Assembly: GCF_000496695.1 (NCBI RefSeq)
Contig: NZ_BAUJ01000003.1
Location: 186,001-250,000, forward strand
Length of the DNA: 64,000 nucleotides
DNA from: Vibrio halioticoli NBRC 102217
GTDB lineage: Bacteria > Pseudomonadota > Gammaproteobacteria > Enterobacterales > Vibrionaceae
Direction of reading: 5' to 3'
Under the pieces are notes generated by a model. The model was not told the DNA's origin and searched no databases. It saw only the letters and a list, made by a program, of their open reading frames with translations. The translations under genes and the position numbers were made by a program. Below, piece after piece: positions 1-9,470 of the stretch (its first letter is position 1; every line of letters begins with the position of its first letter).

Positions 1-83
1 TGGGTAGCTTACTGACACTTGCCACTTGCTTGGGAATCGTCGCTGTTAGTGGTGTGTTGGCCATGTTTGGAGTGATGCTATGA
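1..83 (+). CDS. Threonine/serine exporter, N-terminal-domain subunit (YjjP/ThrE type), 3' end only
   Basis: Only the last 26 codons are present, read in frame from base 3 and ending at the TGA at 81-83. They encode a hydrophobic tail consistent with a final membrane helix. The stop overlaps the ATG of the next gene (ATGA, 80-83), the coupling expected for the two halves of a split ThrE-type amino-acid exporter. The assignment rests on this coupling and on the identity of the downstream partner, because too little protein is visible for motifs. The gene is truncated by the window edge, not broken. Confidence 0.6.
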   Translation, partial: GSLLTLATCLGIVAVSGVLAMFGVML

Positions 84-556
84 ACGAGTTCTTTTCATTA
101 TTACTCGCGCTAATCGATGACATGTTTTTTGCCGCCATTCCTGCAGTCGGCTTTGCGTTGGTGTTTAATGTCCCTAAAAATGCACTTTTCTATTGTGCTT
201 TAGGCGGAGCGGTCGGGCATGGTTCGCGTTTCTTTATGATGCATTTTGGCATGCCTATAGAATGGGCGACTTTGTTTGCCGCTACCTTGGTGGGTTTTAT
301 TGGCGTGATTTGGTCACGTCGTTTTTTGGCACATCCAAAAGTGTTCACCGTGGCGGCCATGATCCCTATGGTTCCGGGGGTGTATGCCTTTAATGCTATG
401 ATAGCGATGGTAGAAATTAACCAAACAGGCTATACCCCAGTATTATTTGCCAGTTTGATAGAGAATTTCCTGACCGCAATGTTTATCATTGCAGGACTTG
501 CAGTTGGGCTCGCTATGCCTGGATTGTTTATTTATCGTCGTCGTCCTATCGTTTAA
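80..556 (+). CDS. Threonine/serine exporter, C-terminal-domain subunit (YjjB/ThrE_2-like membrane protein)
   Basis: A 158-residue integral membrane protein with four to five hydrophobic segments (roughly residues 13-30, 33-52, 60-77, 90-110, 125-150). Its length and pattern match the YjjB/ThrE_2 family, which with a YjjP-type partner forms a split version of the ThrE threonine/serine exporter in the inner membrane. Start ATG at 80 overlaps the stop of the upstream gene by four bases, implying translational coupling. It ends 10 bases before folA, so the three genes are probably co-transcribed. The substrate is inferred from the family only. Confidence 0.75.
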   Translation: MNEFFSLLLALIDDMFFAAIPAVGFALVFNVPKNALFYCALGGAVGHGSRFFMMHFGMPIEWATLFAATLVGFIGVIWSRRFLAHPKVFTVAAMIPMVPGVYAFNAMIAMVEINQTGYTPVLFASLIENFLTAMFIIAGLAVGLAMPGLFIYRRRPIV

Positions 557-566
557 AGGAACATCA

Positions 567-1055
567 ATGATCATTAGTATGATTGCCGCTATGGCTCACA
601 ACCGTGTTATCGGCAAAGACAACCAAATGCCGTGGCATTTACCGGCAGATTTTGCTTGGTTTAAAAAGTGCACTATGGGTAAGCCTGTGATTATGGGTCG
701 TAAAACCTATGAGTCTATTGGCCGTCCTTTACCGGGTCGTCATAACCTGGTGATTAGCCGTGATTCACAGTTGCAAATTGATGGTGTCACTACGGTTACT
801 TCGGTTGAGCAAGCATTAGAGTTGGTTGCGGAGCAAGCTGAGGTGATGATTATTGGTGGCGGCTCTATCTATCAACACTGCTTACCTTTAGCCAACAAGC
901 TGTATTTAACTCATATTGATTTAGAAGTAGCAGGAGATACGCAATTTCCTGATTGGGGCGAGCATTGGACACAGAGCTACAGTGAAACCTTCGCCGCTGA
1001 TGAGAAAAATGCGCATGCTATGGAGTTTGTTGTTTTAGATAAAGTAGATAAGTAG
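567..1055 (+). CDS. folA: Dihydrofolate reductase
   Basis: A 162-residue enzyme that reduces 7,8-dihydrofolate to tetrahydrofolate with NADPH, in the cytoplasm. The N-terminus has the family pattern: a V-I-G-x-D-N loop around residues 14-19, M-P-W-H-L-P-A-D with the catalytic acid at Asp28, G-R-K-T-Y-E-S-I-G-R-P-L-P-G-R near residues 44-58, and the nucleotide-binding I-G-G-G near 96-99. ATG at 567 is chosen because AAAGGA lies 6 bases upstream and the protein then starts like other DHFRs. The longer reading frame from 489 would overlap the exporter gene and add 26 unrelated residues. Length is normal for a chromosomal FolA. Confidence 0.97.
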   Translation: MIISMIAAMAHNRVIGKDNQMPWHLPADFAWFKKCTMGKPVIMGRKTYESIGRPLPGRHNLVISRDSQLQIDGVTTVTSVEQALELVAEQAEVMIIGGGSIYQHCLPLANKLYLTHIDLEVAGDTQFPDWGEHWTQSYSETFAADEKNAHAMEFVVLDKVDK

Positions 1056-1113
1056 GTAGATAAGCTGAACTCAATCAGCCTATCGATATAAATCTATATA
1101 TAAATTTTTAGTT

Positions 1114-1917
1114 TTAAAGCGCTGCTTGAGTAAAGTAGCGCTTATCTTCCCATCTGAGCAACGTCATATAATTTCCCCACACACAGCCAGTATCTAATCC
1201 GATAACTTGTGGCGCGTCGATGCCCATCAATGCGGCCCAATGTCCAAAAATGGCTTTTTTCGATAGCGGCTTGCGCTGGGTAAGTTCAAACCAAGGCAGT
1301 AGCTTACTCTTGTCTTCTTGATCTGGTGGCAGCTTGCTGGCCATGTCTAAGCGACCATCGTGGTAGCAATAACGCATGCGGGTGAAGGCATTGATGATAA
1401 AGCGCAGACGCTCCATTCCTTGTAGGGAAGGGTGCCAAATGTCGGGAGAGTTACCGTACATTTGTTTTATTAATGACTGCCAATTATCCCCACGCAGTTC
1501 CGATTCTACTTCTGCGGCGGCGGCTTTGGTTTGTGATAAATCCCATAGAGGGTATATCCCAGCATGGCTCATCACAAATTCAGGGTGCTCGGCTAGCAAA
1601 GGTTGCTGGCGAAGCCACTCGATCAGTTGTTCGCAATCTTCAGCGTCTAAAATAGGTTGGGTTTTGTCTCTTGGCTTCGCGCTATGAATACCTAATGAAA
1701 CGGCAATCAGATGTAAGTCATGATTACCCAAAACGACTTTAGCAGCATCGCCTAAATCTCGAATAAAACGCAATGTTTCTAGTGATTTTGGTCCGCGAGC
1801 GACCAGATCACCGGCGACCCACAGTGTGTCTTGCTGTGGGTTAAAGTGAACTTGTTCAAGTAATAAAAGGAGTTCGTCCAAGCAGCCTTGGATATCGCCA
1901 ACGAGATAGTTAGACAA
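1114..1917 (-). CDS. apaH: Bis(5'-nucleosyl)-tetraphosphatase, symmetrical
   Basis: A 267-residue calcineurin-like phosphoesterase that splits diadenosine tetraphosphate (Ap4A) into two ADP. Metal-binding motifs are in order: G-D-I-Q-G near residue 8, G-D-L-V-A-R-G-P near 36-43, and G-N-H-D near 64-67, with later His residues for the second metal. It is the last gene of the leftward lptD-surA-pdxA-rsmA-apaG-apaH string and starts 14 bases after apaG. It converges on folA with a 58-base gap that contains only a weak hairpin. Full family length. Confidence 0.96.
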   Translation of the reverse strand: MSNYLVGDIQGCLDELLLLLEQVHFNPQQDTLWVAGDLVARGPKSLETLRFIRDLGDAAKVVLGNHDLHLIAVSLGIHSAKPRDKTQPILDAEDCEQLIEWLRQQPLLAEHPEFVMSHAGIYPLWDLSQTKAAAAEVESELRGDNWQSLIKQMYGNSPDIWHPSLQGMERLRFIINAFTRMRYCYHDGRLDMASKLPPDQEDKSKLLPWFELTQRKPLSKKAIFGHWAALMGIDAPQVIGLDTGCVWGNYMTLLRWEDKRYFTQAAL

Positions 1918-1931
1918 GTTGTGGCCTCAAA

Positions 1932-2312
1932 TTAGTTAATGATATTGGGTACAGAAAGGCTAAATGGGGATATTTGAGCGCGAAAGCGCTTACCCTCAGT
2001 GGTTTGCATGACATAGTGGCCTTGCATCACGCCGACAGGGGTTTTTAACGCTGTACTGCTGGTGTAGGAGTAATCGTCATTAGAATCAATGACAGGTTGC
2101 TCTCCGACCACGCCATCGCCTTCTACCGTCATTTCTTTGCCATCACCATCGGTGATTAGCCAGTATCGAGAAAGCAGTTGTACAGGGGTGGGGCTGAGGT
2201 TTTTTATGGTGATCATGTAAATAAATACATAGTGGCCGCTCTCTGCTTCAGATTGCGCCTCTATGTATTTAGTTTGCACATGACATTTGATACAAGGTTG
2301 ACTAACGTCCAT
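1932..2312 (-). CDS. apaG: ApaG (Co2+/Mg2+ efflux protein family)
   Basis: A 126-residue protein of the ApaG/DUF525 family, a small immunoglobulin-like beta-sandwich fold. The conserved core is visible: Y-x-I-x-I-x-N region near residues 32-38, L-L-S-R-Y-W-x-I-T-D-G-x-G near 46-58, and the P-V-G-V-M-Q-G-x-Y segment near 91-99. It lies between rsmA (30-base gap) and apaH (14-base gap), its usual place. Biochemical function is poorly defined. A role in divalent cation (Co2+/Mg2+) resistance was proposed for the Salmonella gene. Confidence 0.94.
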   Translation of the reverse strand: MDVSQPCIKCHVQTKYIEAQSEAESGHYVFIYMITIKNLSPTPVQLLSRYWLITDGDGKEMTVEGDGVVGEQPVIDSNDDYSYTSSTALKTPVGVMQGHYVMQTTEGKRFRAQISPFSLSVPNIIN

Positions 2313-2342
2313 ATTCGGTCTCCTTGCTAAGGTGATTAAGCC

Positions 2343-3146
2343 TTAGTGATTGTCTGCAAGCCAGTTGGCCATATCGACAAATTGTTTCAGAGTGAGGTTC
2401 TCTGGGCGCATGCTTGGATTGATATCTAACTGCTCCATAACTTCGGCACTAATTAGCGAGCGGTAGCAGTTACGAATGGTTTTGCGACGCTGGTTAAAGC
2501 CATCACGACACACTCTATCAAGCCATTTTAGATCTTTTGCTGGGTACGGTAATACTTCGTATGGCATTAGGCGTACTACAGCGGAATCTACTTTCGGTGG
2601 TGGTACAAATGCGGTTGGTGGCACTTCCAATACTGGCATTACTTTACAGTAGTATTGCGCCATAACCGTTAAGCGACCATAGGCTTTAGTGCCAGGGCCT
2701 GCGGCTAAGCGGTTAACCACTTCTTTTTGCAGCATAAAGTGCATGTCTTGGATGTCTTTGTGAAATTCAAACAAATGGAACATCAAAGGGGTCGAAATGT
2801 TGTACGGCAAGTTACCAAAAATACGTAACTTATTGTTTGGCTTTACCAATTGGGTAAAGTCAAAACGCATAGCATCACCTTCATGGATAGTCAGCTTAGA
2901 GCTTAAATCCGGGTGATTGCGTAAGCGTTCAGCCAGATCTCTATCTAGCTCAATTACGGTTAACTTATCAACTAATTTACCCACAGGCTCAGTAATTGCG
3001 CCCAAACCAGGGCCAATCTCAACCAAGTTTTGGCCTGGTAGTGGGTTAATAGATGAAACGATTCCGTCGATAATGTACGGGTCGTTTAGAAAGTTCTGAC
3101 CAAAACGTTTACGCGCTTTGTGTCCTAAGTGGACATCATTTCTCAT
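2343..3146 (-). CDS. rsmA: 16S rRNA (adenine1518-N6/adenine1519-N6)-dimethyltransferase
   Basis: A 267-residue S-adenosylmethionine-dependent methyltransferase (RsmA, also called KsgA) that dimethylates two adjacent adenines near the 3' end of 16S rRNA during small-subunit maturation. It shows the G-Q-N-F-L entry motif near residue 16, the SAM-binding [10 protein letters not shown] motif near residues 43-52, and the catalytic N-L-P-Y-N-I-S-T-P motif near 112-120. Its ATG overlaps the pdxA stop by four bases (3143-3146), so the two are translationally coupled. Loss of this enzyme gives kasugamycin resistance in E. coli. Confidence 0.97.
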   Translation of the reverse strand: MRNDVHLGHKARKRFGQNFLNDPYIIDGIVSSINPLPGQNLVEIGPGLGAITEPVGKLVDKLTVIELDRDLAERLRNHPDLSSKLTIHEGDAMRFDFTQLVKPNNKLRIFGNLPYNISTPLMFHLFEFHKDIQDMHFMLQKEVVNRLAAGPGTKAYGRLTVMAQYYCKVMPVLEVPPTAFVPPPKVDSAVVRLMPYEVLPYPAKDLKWLDRVCRDGFNQRRKTIRNCYRSLISAEVMEQLDINPSMRPENLTLKQFVDMANWLADNH

Positions 3147-4129
3147 TGTTTTTTCTCAACTAATTCAATCGCGTGGGACAGTGCAGTTTGGAAACTGCCT
3201 GTATCCGCGTTACCTGTGCCGGCCAAATCTAAGGCTGTACCATGATCGACAGAGGTTCTTATAAAGGGTAGACCCAGAGTAATATTAACGGAACTTCCAA
3301 AGCCTTTGTATTTTAGCACTGGAAGTACTTGGTCGTGGTACATACCCAAAATCACATCCGCATCTTCTAGATACTTGTGATTAAAAATGGTGTCTGCAGG
3401 TAGTGGACCAACAATGTCCATACCTTGTTCTCTTAGCTTATCTAAAGTGGGAGAAATCGTTTCGATTTCTTCTTGCCCTAAACAGCCGTCTTCTCCCGCA
3501 TGAGGGTTTAATCCACACACATAAATGCGAGGGTTTGGCAGAGCAAACTTAGTGACCATATCCTTATGTAGAATCTGCATAATTTGCTCGATTCTTTCTT
3601 CGGTTACTGCTTTTGACACATAAGCCAATGGAATGTGTGTCGTCACCAACGCAACTTTGAGTCCTTCTGTTGCCAGCATCATCACCACCATAGGGGTATC
3701 GGATTGCTCAGCGAAAAACTCGGTATGCCCACTAAAGGCAACACCAGCTCGGTTAATGACCCCCTTGTGCACGGGGCCGGTAACTATAGCGGCAAACTCA
3801 TCATTCATACAGCCTTGTGCGGCTCTTTCTAAAGTTTTTAGAACATAATGGCCGTTAGCTTCGTTGAGCTGACCAATTACGGTCTGCTGGGCCAATGGAA
3901 TGTGTTCTACTACCAATTGGCCTTTTTGCTGCGGTGTTGGCTTGCTATTGGCATCGTAATCAACAATGTCGACCTCAATACCAAGATGCTGTGCGCGCTG
4001 TTGTAGCATCTCTTTATCGGCGCACACCACCAATTGGTGCGGATAAGGATTATCCGCTAACGATAAAACAAGATCTGGGCCAATACCGGCAGGTTCACCG
4101 GCCGTAATAATGATTCGGTTACAATGCAT
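3143..4129 (-). CDS. pdxA: 4-hydroxythreonine-4-phosphate dehydrogenase
   Basis: A 328-residue NAD-dependent dehydrogenase of pyridoxal 5'-phosphate biosynthesis. It oxidises 4-phosphohydroxy-L-threonine to a keto product used by PdxJ. The start at 4129 gives the family N-terminus with the [12 protein letters not shown] motif at residues 6-17, and AGAGG lies about 8 bases upstream. An upstream ATG at 4177 would add 16 residues inside surA. Metal-binding His residues occur in V-T-G-P-V-H-K, in G-H-T-E-F-F and in the M-Y-H-D-Q segment. It overlaps the surA end by 11 bases and rsmA by 4. Confidence 0.96.
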   Translation of the reverse strand: MHCNRIIITAGEPAGIGPDLVLSLADNPYPHQLVVCADKEMLQQRAQHLGIEVDIVDYDANSKPTPQQKGQLVVEHIPLAQQTVIGQLNEANGHYVLKTLERAAQGCMNDEFAAIVTGPVHKGVINRAGVAFSGHTEFFAEQSDTPMVVMMLATEGLKVALVTTHIPLAYVSKAVTEERIEQIMQILHKDMVTKFALPNPRIYVCGLNPHAGEDGCLGQEEIETISPTLDKLREQGMDIVGPLPADTIFNHKYLEDADVILGMYHDQVLPVLKYKGFGSSVNITLGLPFIRTSVDHGTALDLAGTGNADTGSFQTALSHAIELVEKKQ

Positions 4130-5429
4130 CGTCAGCCTCTTCAGTATCTTGTTTGTCGAGTCTTTCAATGAAAGCACTGGCTCTTAATTCTTGCATCCAG
4201 GCTGAGGCTTCTTCGTTAAACTTACGATTAAACAGAATGCGATAAGCTTTATTGGTCATAGCGCTGTCGGTGCGGTCTTCTTGACGGCGATCCAGCACTT
4301 CAACAATATGCCAACCATGTACGGTTTCAAATGGTTCGCTGATTTGACCAACAGGCAATGTTTCTACTTGGTGCTTAAATTCAGGTACATACAGATCCGG
4401 CGTTTGGTAGCCAAGTTCACCATCATTGGCCGCAGAGCCTGTATCGGCACTGTATTGTCGTGCTAGCTCACCAAAGGTAGCTTCACCAGATTTGATTTTA
4501 CGAATGAAATCATACAGCTCACGTTTAGCGCCTTCATCACTCAAAATAACCGAGGTTTTAATCAAGATATGACGAGCATTGACTTCGGTTACGGCAACTG
4601 TTTTTAGTCCTCGAACATCATTCACTTTTAAGATGTGGAAACCAATACCGCTACGGAAAGGACCAATAATGGCGTCTTTACCTTGTGAGGTGATTTGGTC
4701 AGCAAAGATTGTCGGCATTTCTTCTTTGTGCATCCAACCCCACTCACCACCTTCTAAGGCTTTTGGACCTTTTGAGTATGCGATAGCGAGGTCGGCAAAT
4801 TTCTCACCATTTTTGAGTCTTTCGACTAGCTTATTGGCTTGTTCTTCTACTTCGGCTTTAGATTGATCGTCATTGAAACGCAGTTGGATGTGACTGATAT
4901 CGTAGTTCACATTTTTGTTGGTTTCTTTGGCTAACATACCTGCCAATGTTTCGACTTCTGCAGGCAGGATATTAATGCGACGACGAACCAATGCATTGCG
5001 CGCTTCAGAGATAGCCACTTCAGTGCGAATTTGCTCTCGGAACTCAGTGTAGCTAAGACCTTTTGCTTTTACGCTCGCCAACAGCTGAGCTTGGCTTTGA
5101 TTATTTTTTTCCGCGATACTTTGGATAGCTTGATCAAGGCGATTGTCATCAATACGAACGCCAATACGCTTGGCTTCTTGTGATTGCAGTTCATCCATAA
5201 TCAACTTATCGATGACTTGCTCTTTGAGTACGTCGCCTTCAGGAAGTGCCTGTTTATTTTCTTGGACGTTGAGCTTAAGTGTTTTCATCGCACTATCGAT
5301 ATCGCTTTGTAAAATCACGCCATCGTTAACGATTACTACTACTCGGTCTAATTCAACTGGCGCTGCTACAGTCATAGCAGGTATCAGTATTAGGATCATC
5401 GAAGCAATGAGTCGTTTAAACATATTCAT
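4119..5429 (-). CDS. surA: Periplasmic peptidyl-prolyl isomerase / outer-membrane protein chaperone SurA
   Basis: A 436-residue periplasmic chaperone that delivers unfolded beta-barrel proteins to the BAM machinery. It has a signal peptide (about residues 1-22, cleaved after T-V-A), an N-terminal chaperone domain (about 23-170), two parvulin-type rotamase domains (about 175-280 and 285-390) and a C-terminal helix. The second rotamase shows A-R-H-I-L-I-K near residue 285. The ATG at 5423 (third codon) is an alternative start. Its client LptD is encoded just upstream with a 48-base gap, a conserved and functionally sensible pairing. Confidence 0.96.
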   Translation of the reverse strand: MNMFKRLIASMILILIPAMTVAAPVELDRVVVIVNDGVILQSDIDSAMKTLKLNVQENKQALPEGDVLKEQVIDKLIMDELQSQEAKRIGVRIDDNRLDQAIQSIAEKNNQSQAQLLASVKAKGLSYTEFREQIRTEVAISEARNALVRRRINILPAEVETLAGMLAKETNKNVNYDISHIQLRFNDDQSKAEVEEQANKLVERLKNGEKFADLAIAYSKGPKALEGGEWGWMHKEEMPTIFADQITSQGKDAIIGPFRSGIGFHILKVNDVRGLKTVAVTEVNARHILIKTSVILSDEGAKRELYDFIRKIKSGEATFGELARQYSADTGSAANDGELGYQTPDLYVPEFKHQVETLPVGQISEPFETVHGWHIVEVLDRRQEDRTDSAMTNKAYRILFNRKFNEEASAWMQELRASAFIERLDKQDTEEADDAL

Positions 5430-5477
5430 TTGTTTTCCAATACATCTTAATGATCACCGGTGTATTCCAGTGAAGTT

Positions 5478-7919
5478 TTAGTTATTCAAATAGAAAGGAC
5501 GACCGTAACCTAGAGCGTTACCTCCGTCACCATAATCTGTTCCAAAATTAGTGCCAAATCCAATAATGCCGACATTGAAGCTAATATTCTCTTCATATTC
5601 CGGCCCTGGAGTATGAACTCCAACATTATCCCATGAGCGTAATTGGTCAGTGTAGGTGATACCCACATACCAACAATCAGAGGTATAAGTGACTCGAGCT
5701 AATGCTTCTAGCATGATGTTTTCAGTTGTATCGTAGAAGTATTGGCCGTTTACATTCCAGTTTCTATTGATTTTATATCCGCCTAATAAACCCACTTGTG
5801 AGATACCATCAGTGGTGATGTTATCGAGGTTTATAGAACTACCTACGGTCTTATCAAGGTAGCTTTTGGTGACATAACGATAGTTTGTCTGTATGTATCC
5901 TGCACCTTGACGATACTCAATGGTGCTATCGGCTAACTGTATTTCCGCTGCGCTAATATCATATTGTAATCCGCCATGATAGAAGAGGTAGTCATTGAAG
6001 TTAAAGTCACTTTCAATCGCCCAAGCCGAGTAGTTAGAATCAGCTGGATCTGTATCGCTAGAGTTGGTGTTTAAGTAGTAGATCTGACCAAAGGAGAGGT
6101 TCATTCTCTCTTTGTAGCTAGAGTCGTAAAAACGAGTTGTCGCACCATAACTGATTTGGTTTGCGGCCGCTATTTTATCAACGCCACTGTATTTACGAGT
6201 TCTGAATAAACCATAGTAGTCTGTTTGCAACAGGGTGGTATCGTAGTCGTAAATATTACTTTGATCTTTATACGGTACATACAAGTACTGCATTTTTGGT
6301 TCTAGTGTTTGAGTGTAACCATCTAAGAAAGTGGTGTCTCGCTCAAGGAACAATGTCCCGGTACTACGAAACTCTGGCAGAGATCGAATCACTTCCGAGT
6401 CGAGATTTTTAGGATCGGTAATATCGTCCAGATCTTGATGGTAATACGTCCCCAATAAACGCCCTTCGGTTTCCCAACTGCCCCAAGTGGTATTCAGTGG
6501 CACAGTGAAGCCAGGTTCAATATGAACACGGGTAGCGTCTTTAGGTTTCACTTTACGCGCGTCATCGGTAGAAAACTGTGTAACGTGACTGATTACGTCG
6601 AAATCTAAATTAGGCATCAGCTGAGGATAAAAATAGTGCGCACTCAACTGCGGTAACATCCGGTAAGGGAGGTTAGTTGTGGTGGATAACAACTGAAAAT
6701 CACGCACTAGTAAGCTGGTGTCCCAGTGTTCATTACGATAAGAGACTTTACCTTGTTGTAGCAACTGTCCGTCTTCTCGTTCACCTATGTCAGAAGATAT
6801 GTCTCTAAAGTAATAAATGTCACTGACTTTTGCGTAATCGACTTCGAGTTTCCAGTTTCGGTCAAATACACCAAAGTGGTTGTAGCCAAAGCCCCAACGA
6901 TCACCAAGCTCTGGATATTTTTGATCGTCAGCTAGGTATTGAGCTTCTATCTGACCGCGACCCCAGTCACTAAGGTATCTAAACTTAGCATCGGTTTGTA
7001 ATCCACGTTCAGACATATATTTGAACGTAGTTTCTAAATCATAATTGGGTGCAAGGTTCCAATAAACTGGAACATCTAATTCAAATCCATCACTGGTGCC
7101 ATAGGCTACCGTTGGATATAAGAAACCCGTTTTACGATTATCGCCAATAGGCACGGTTAACCATGGCAGATAAAAAACAGGAACTTTCTGGATTTCAAAG
7201 CGTGGGTTATACAGCGTCGCTTCTTCGGCTTCTTGGTCTATTTCAATTGATGATGAAACCAAGCGCCATGAGTCATCATCTTCTGGACAAGAAGTGATCG
7301 AGCCATCTTTCAACTCATAATACAGCTTACCTTCTGCTCGAATAACTTTGGCATCACCACGTCCGCTTTGACATAGCAGTTGATAGTTGGCCATCTCAAG
7401 GGTGGTAACATCGGTATCAAGGTTGGTAGTAGCGGTATCGGAAACTGTCTTGATTTGACCGTTGGTCATTTTTACGTTGCCTTTGGCAACTATGGTATTT
7501 TGATCTTGATAGAGAGTGACACTATCGGCATTGACGCGCTTAGTTCCTTGCGTCACTTCTACATTGCCACGATAAGTCGCTTCCTTACCGTTGATTCCAT
7601 CAAGAGAATCGGCTTCAACGTTGGTCGGTAGCGAGTTTGCTTGTTCTGCATCATCAGGAGGTAGGCACTGTGACGTCAGATCAAAGGTTTGGTCTTTGGC
7701 TGCAGAAAGCAGTGCGGTCAACTCAGCAGCCGGAGCAGAATCTTGCTCTGGTGTTGAATTGTCTGTGGAGTCATTCTGAGAGTCATTAAGATCAACATTT
7801 GCAACCGATCCTTGATCTTCAGGGGAGTTCTCCTGCACACTAGTTTCCGCCTGCGCATTTGTAACCAACAATGCGGCGGTTATTGAAAGAGCTAGCCAGG
7901 TGCGGGGAAATTTTGACAT
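5478..7919 (-). CDS. lptD: LPS-assembly outer-membrane protein LptD
   Basis: An 813-residue outer-membrane beta-barrel that, with LptE, inserts lipopolysaccharide into the outer leaflet. The start at 7919 gives a clean signal peptide (about residues 1-24, ending N-A-Q-A), with GGAAG upstream. After it comes a Ser/Asp/Glu/Gln-rich linker of about 60 residues, the periplasmic OstA/LptA-like jellyroll (about 85-220), then the long barrel with many aromatic-rich strands and a terminal F-Y-L-N-N. Four Cys are visible; the C-terminal site is a single Cys (D-C-W) where E. coli has an adjacent pair. It heads the leftward operon behind a sigma-E-like promoter. Confidence 0.96.
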   Translation of the reverse strand: MSKFPRTWLALSITAALLVTNAQAETSVQENSPEDQGSVANVDLNDSQNDSTDNSTPEQDSAPAAELTALLSAAKDQTFDLTSQCLPPDDAEQANSLPTNVEADSLDGINGKEATYRGNVEVTQGTKRVNADSVTLYQDQNTIVAKGNVKMTNGQIKTVSDTATTNLDTDVTTLEMANYQLLCQSGRGDAKVIRAEGKLYYELKDGSITSCPEDDDSWRLVSSSIEIDQEAEEATLYNPRFEIQKVPVFYLPWLTVPIGDNRKTGFLYPTVAYGTSDGFELDVPVYWNLAPNYDLETTFKYMSERGLQTDAKFRYLSDWGRGQIEAQYLADDQKYPELGDRWGFGYNHFGVFDRNWKLEVDYAKVSDIYYFRDISSDIGEREDGQLLQQGKVSYRNEHWDTSLLVRDFQLLSTTTNLPYRMLPQLSAHYFYPQLMPNLDFDVISHVTQFSTDDARKVKPKDATRVHIEPGFTVPLNTTWGSWETEGRLLGTYYHQDLDDITDPKNLDSEVIRSLPEFRSTGTLFLERDTTFLDGYTQTLEPKMQYLYVPYKDQSNIYDYDTTLLQTDYYGLFRTRKYSGVDKIAAANQISYGATTRFYDSSYKERMNLSFGQIYYLNTNSSDTDPADSNYSAWAIESDFNFNDYLFYHGGLQYDISAAEIQLADSTIEYRQGAGYIQTNYRYVTKSYLDKTVGSSINLDNITTDGISQVGLLGGYKINRNWNVNGQYFYDTTENIMLEALARVTYTSDCWYVGITYTDQLRSWDNVGVHTPGPEYEENISFNVGIIGFGTNFGTDYGDGGNALGYGRPFYLNN

Positions 7920-7962
7920 CGAATAGAAACTTCCTTGATGATGAATAAGTCCGTAGACTGTA

Positions 7963-7990
7963 GTTGACCGTTTACTCGGCAGAATGTTCC
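7963..7990 (-). promoter_or_regulatory. Candidate sigma-E promoter for lptD-surA-pdxA-rsmA-apaGH
   Basis: Read on the minus strand, GGAACAT is followed by exactly 16 bases and then TCAAC. This fits the sigma-E (RpoE) pattern GGAACTT, 15-16 bases, TCnnA. The site lies 44 bases upstream of the lptD start codon. In E. coli the lptD-surA operon is known to be transcribed by sigma-E, so the context supports the match. The -10 is imperfect and no transcription data are available. Confidence 0.55.
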
Positions 7991-8067
7991 TTATGATAAT
8001 AGAATTTGGAGCATCAGGCACTAAAAGAGCACATTACTCTATAAAAATTAGTAGATTGAGAAAAAGC

Positions 8068-8913
8068 ATGCATTTTTTTGGCAAAATATTAGGCGCATTT
8101 TTTGGTTTTTTGTTCGGTGGCCCCTTTGGCGCGCTACTTGGATTGTACATTGGACATAGATTTGATCGAGCAAAAACACTAAGTCGAGCTCGTCAAAGTG
8201 GCTTTGGAGGATTCCAAAGAGGCGCAAATCCGGCGCAACAAGCAGAATTCTTCCAAGCGGCGTTTTCGGTGATGGGGCATGTTGCTAAGGCAAAAGGTCA
8301 AGTTACTGAGCAAGAGATTCAACTTGCAAGCATCATGATGCAACGTATGAACTTGGATGAAAATCAAAGGCGAACAGCTCAAGAAGCATTTCGCCAAGGC
8401 AAGTCGGCCTCGTTCCCGCTGCGTGATGTGTTAAATCGAGTACGCGAAATTAGCCGTGGCAGACACGATCTGACGCAGTTCTTCCTTGAGTTACAGATTT
8501 CAGCGGCATTTGCTGATGGAAGTTTGCATCCTAAAGAGCGCGACGTGTTACACATTGTTGCCGAGGTGCTTGGCTTTAGCGCGGCTCAACTAGAGCGCCG
8601 TTTAAAAATGCAAGAAGCCGCATACCGCTTCCAACAAAGTGGCGGCTTTGGTGGTCAACATTCTGGTGGTGGTTATCAGCAGCAAGCAACGACTCAAGAT
8701 CAATTGGCTGCGGCTTATGAGATTCTGGGTATCGAAGCATCCGCTGAACCAAAAGAGATTAAACGAGCTTACCGTAAATTGATGAATGAGCACCACCCAG
8801 ACAAACTTTCAGCGAAAGGCTTGCCACCTGAGATGCTGGAAGTGGCAAAAGAAAAAGCACAAGAGATTCAACACGCCTATGATGTAGTTAAGAAAGAGAG
8901 AAACTTTAAATAG
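8068..8913 (+). CDS. djlA: Membrane-anchored DnaJ-like co-chaperone DjlA
   Basis: A 281-residue type III membrane co-chaperone that stimulates DnaK ATPase. The N-terminal 30 residues form one Gly-rich membrane segment (G-F-L-F-G-G-P-F-G-A-L-L-G), the usual DjlA anchor. A TerB-like helical domain follows (about residues 55-185), then a Gly/Gln-rich linker (about 190-215) and a C-terminal J domain with H-H-P-D-K near residue 240. The ATG at 8068 is chosen because the protein then starts directly at the anchor; the frame from 7984 adds 28 atypical residues. It diverges from lptD, a conserved arrangement in gammaproteobacteria. Confidence 0.95.
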   Translation: MHFFGKILGAFFGFLFGGPFGALLGLYIGHRFDRAKTLSRARQSGFGGFQRGANPAQQAEFFQAAFSVMGHVAKAKGQVTEQEIQLASIMMQRMNLDENQRRTAQEAFRQGKSASFPLRDVLNRVREISRGRHDLTQFFLELQISAAFADGSLHPKERDVLHIVAEVLGFSAAQLERRLKMQEAAYRFQQSGGFGGQHSGGGYQQQATTQDQLAAAYEILGIEASAEPKEIKRAYRKLMNEHHPDKLSAKGLPPEMLEVAKEKAQEIQHAYDVVKKERNFK

Positions 8914-8921
8914 GCAAATTG

Positions 8922-9467
8922 ATGACATTGAGTCATAGCGACGTCTTACACTATTGGTTTACAGAGTTGGCACCACAAGATTGGTTCCGCTCCAATCCAG
9001 ATGTTGATTTGCAGATCAAGCAGCGTTTTATGTCGCTACATCAGCAAGCCGTGCAATGTGAGCTTGCTGATTGGCGCGTCTCCGCTAGTGGACGTTTAGC
9101 TGAAATTATTGTACTCGATCAGTTTTCGCGCAATTTATACCGGCAATCAGCGCTCGCTTTTGCCAATGATTCTTTAGCGTTAGCCTTGGCGCAAGAAGCG
9201 GTTTCTCTTGGGGTAGATAAAACACTGCCTTTGTCGCAAAGAAGCTTTCTGTACATGCCGTACATGCATAGTGAGTCTTTACTTATTCATCAACATGGAT
9301 TGCAGTTATTTACCCAAAGTAATCTTGAAAATAATCGCGCATTTCACTTAAAGCACACCGCAATTTTACAGCGCTTTGGCCGATATCCTCATCGTAATCA
9401 AGCCTTAGGCCGAGTCAGCACACCTGAAGAGGTAGCTTTCCTTTCTCAGCCCGGCTCTAGCTTCTAG
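8922..9467 (+). CDS. DUF924 family protein
   Basis: A 181-residue soluble protein of the DUF924 family, seen in many proteobacteria and related in helical architecture to TPR-like folds. Recognisable family features are the W-F near residues 11-12, the L-D-Q-F-S-R-N motif near residues 63-69, the Y-M-P-Y-M-H-S-E segment near residues 108-115, and the late R-F-G-R-Y-P-H-R-N motif near residues 149-157. ATG 8922 is used; a TTG directly before it at 8919 could also serve. It starts 8 bases after djlA and is probably co-transcribed. Its function is not known. Confidence 0.85.
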   Translation: MTLSHSDVLHYWFTELAPQDWFRSNPDVDLQIKQRFMSLHQQAVQCELADWRVSASGRLAEIIVLDQFSRNLYRQSALAFANDSLALALAQEAVSLGVDKTLPLSQRSFLYMPYMHSESLLIHQHGLQLFTQSNLENNRAFHLKHTAILQRFGRYPHRNQALGRVSTPEEVAFLSQPGSSF

Positions 9468-9470
9468 TTT

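Noticed and set aside
1064..1079. Small hairpin GCTGA/TCAGC between folA and apaH as a terminator
   Set aside because: Only a 5-bp stem with no T run directly after it on either strand; too weak to call.
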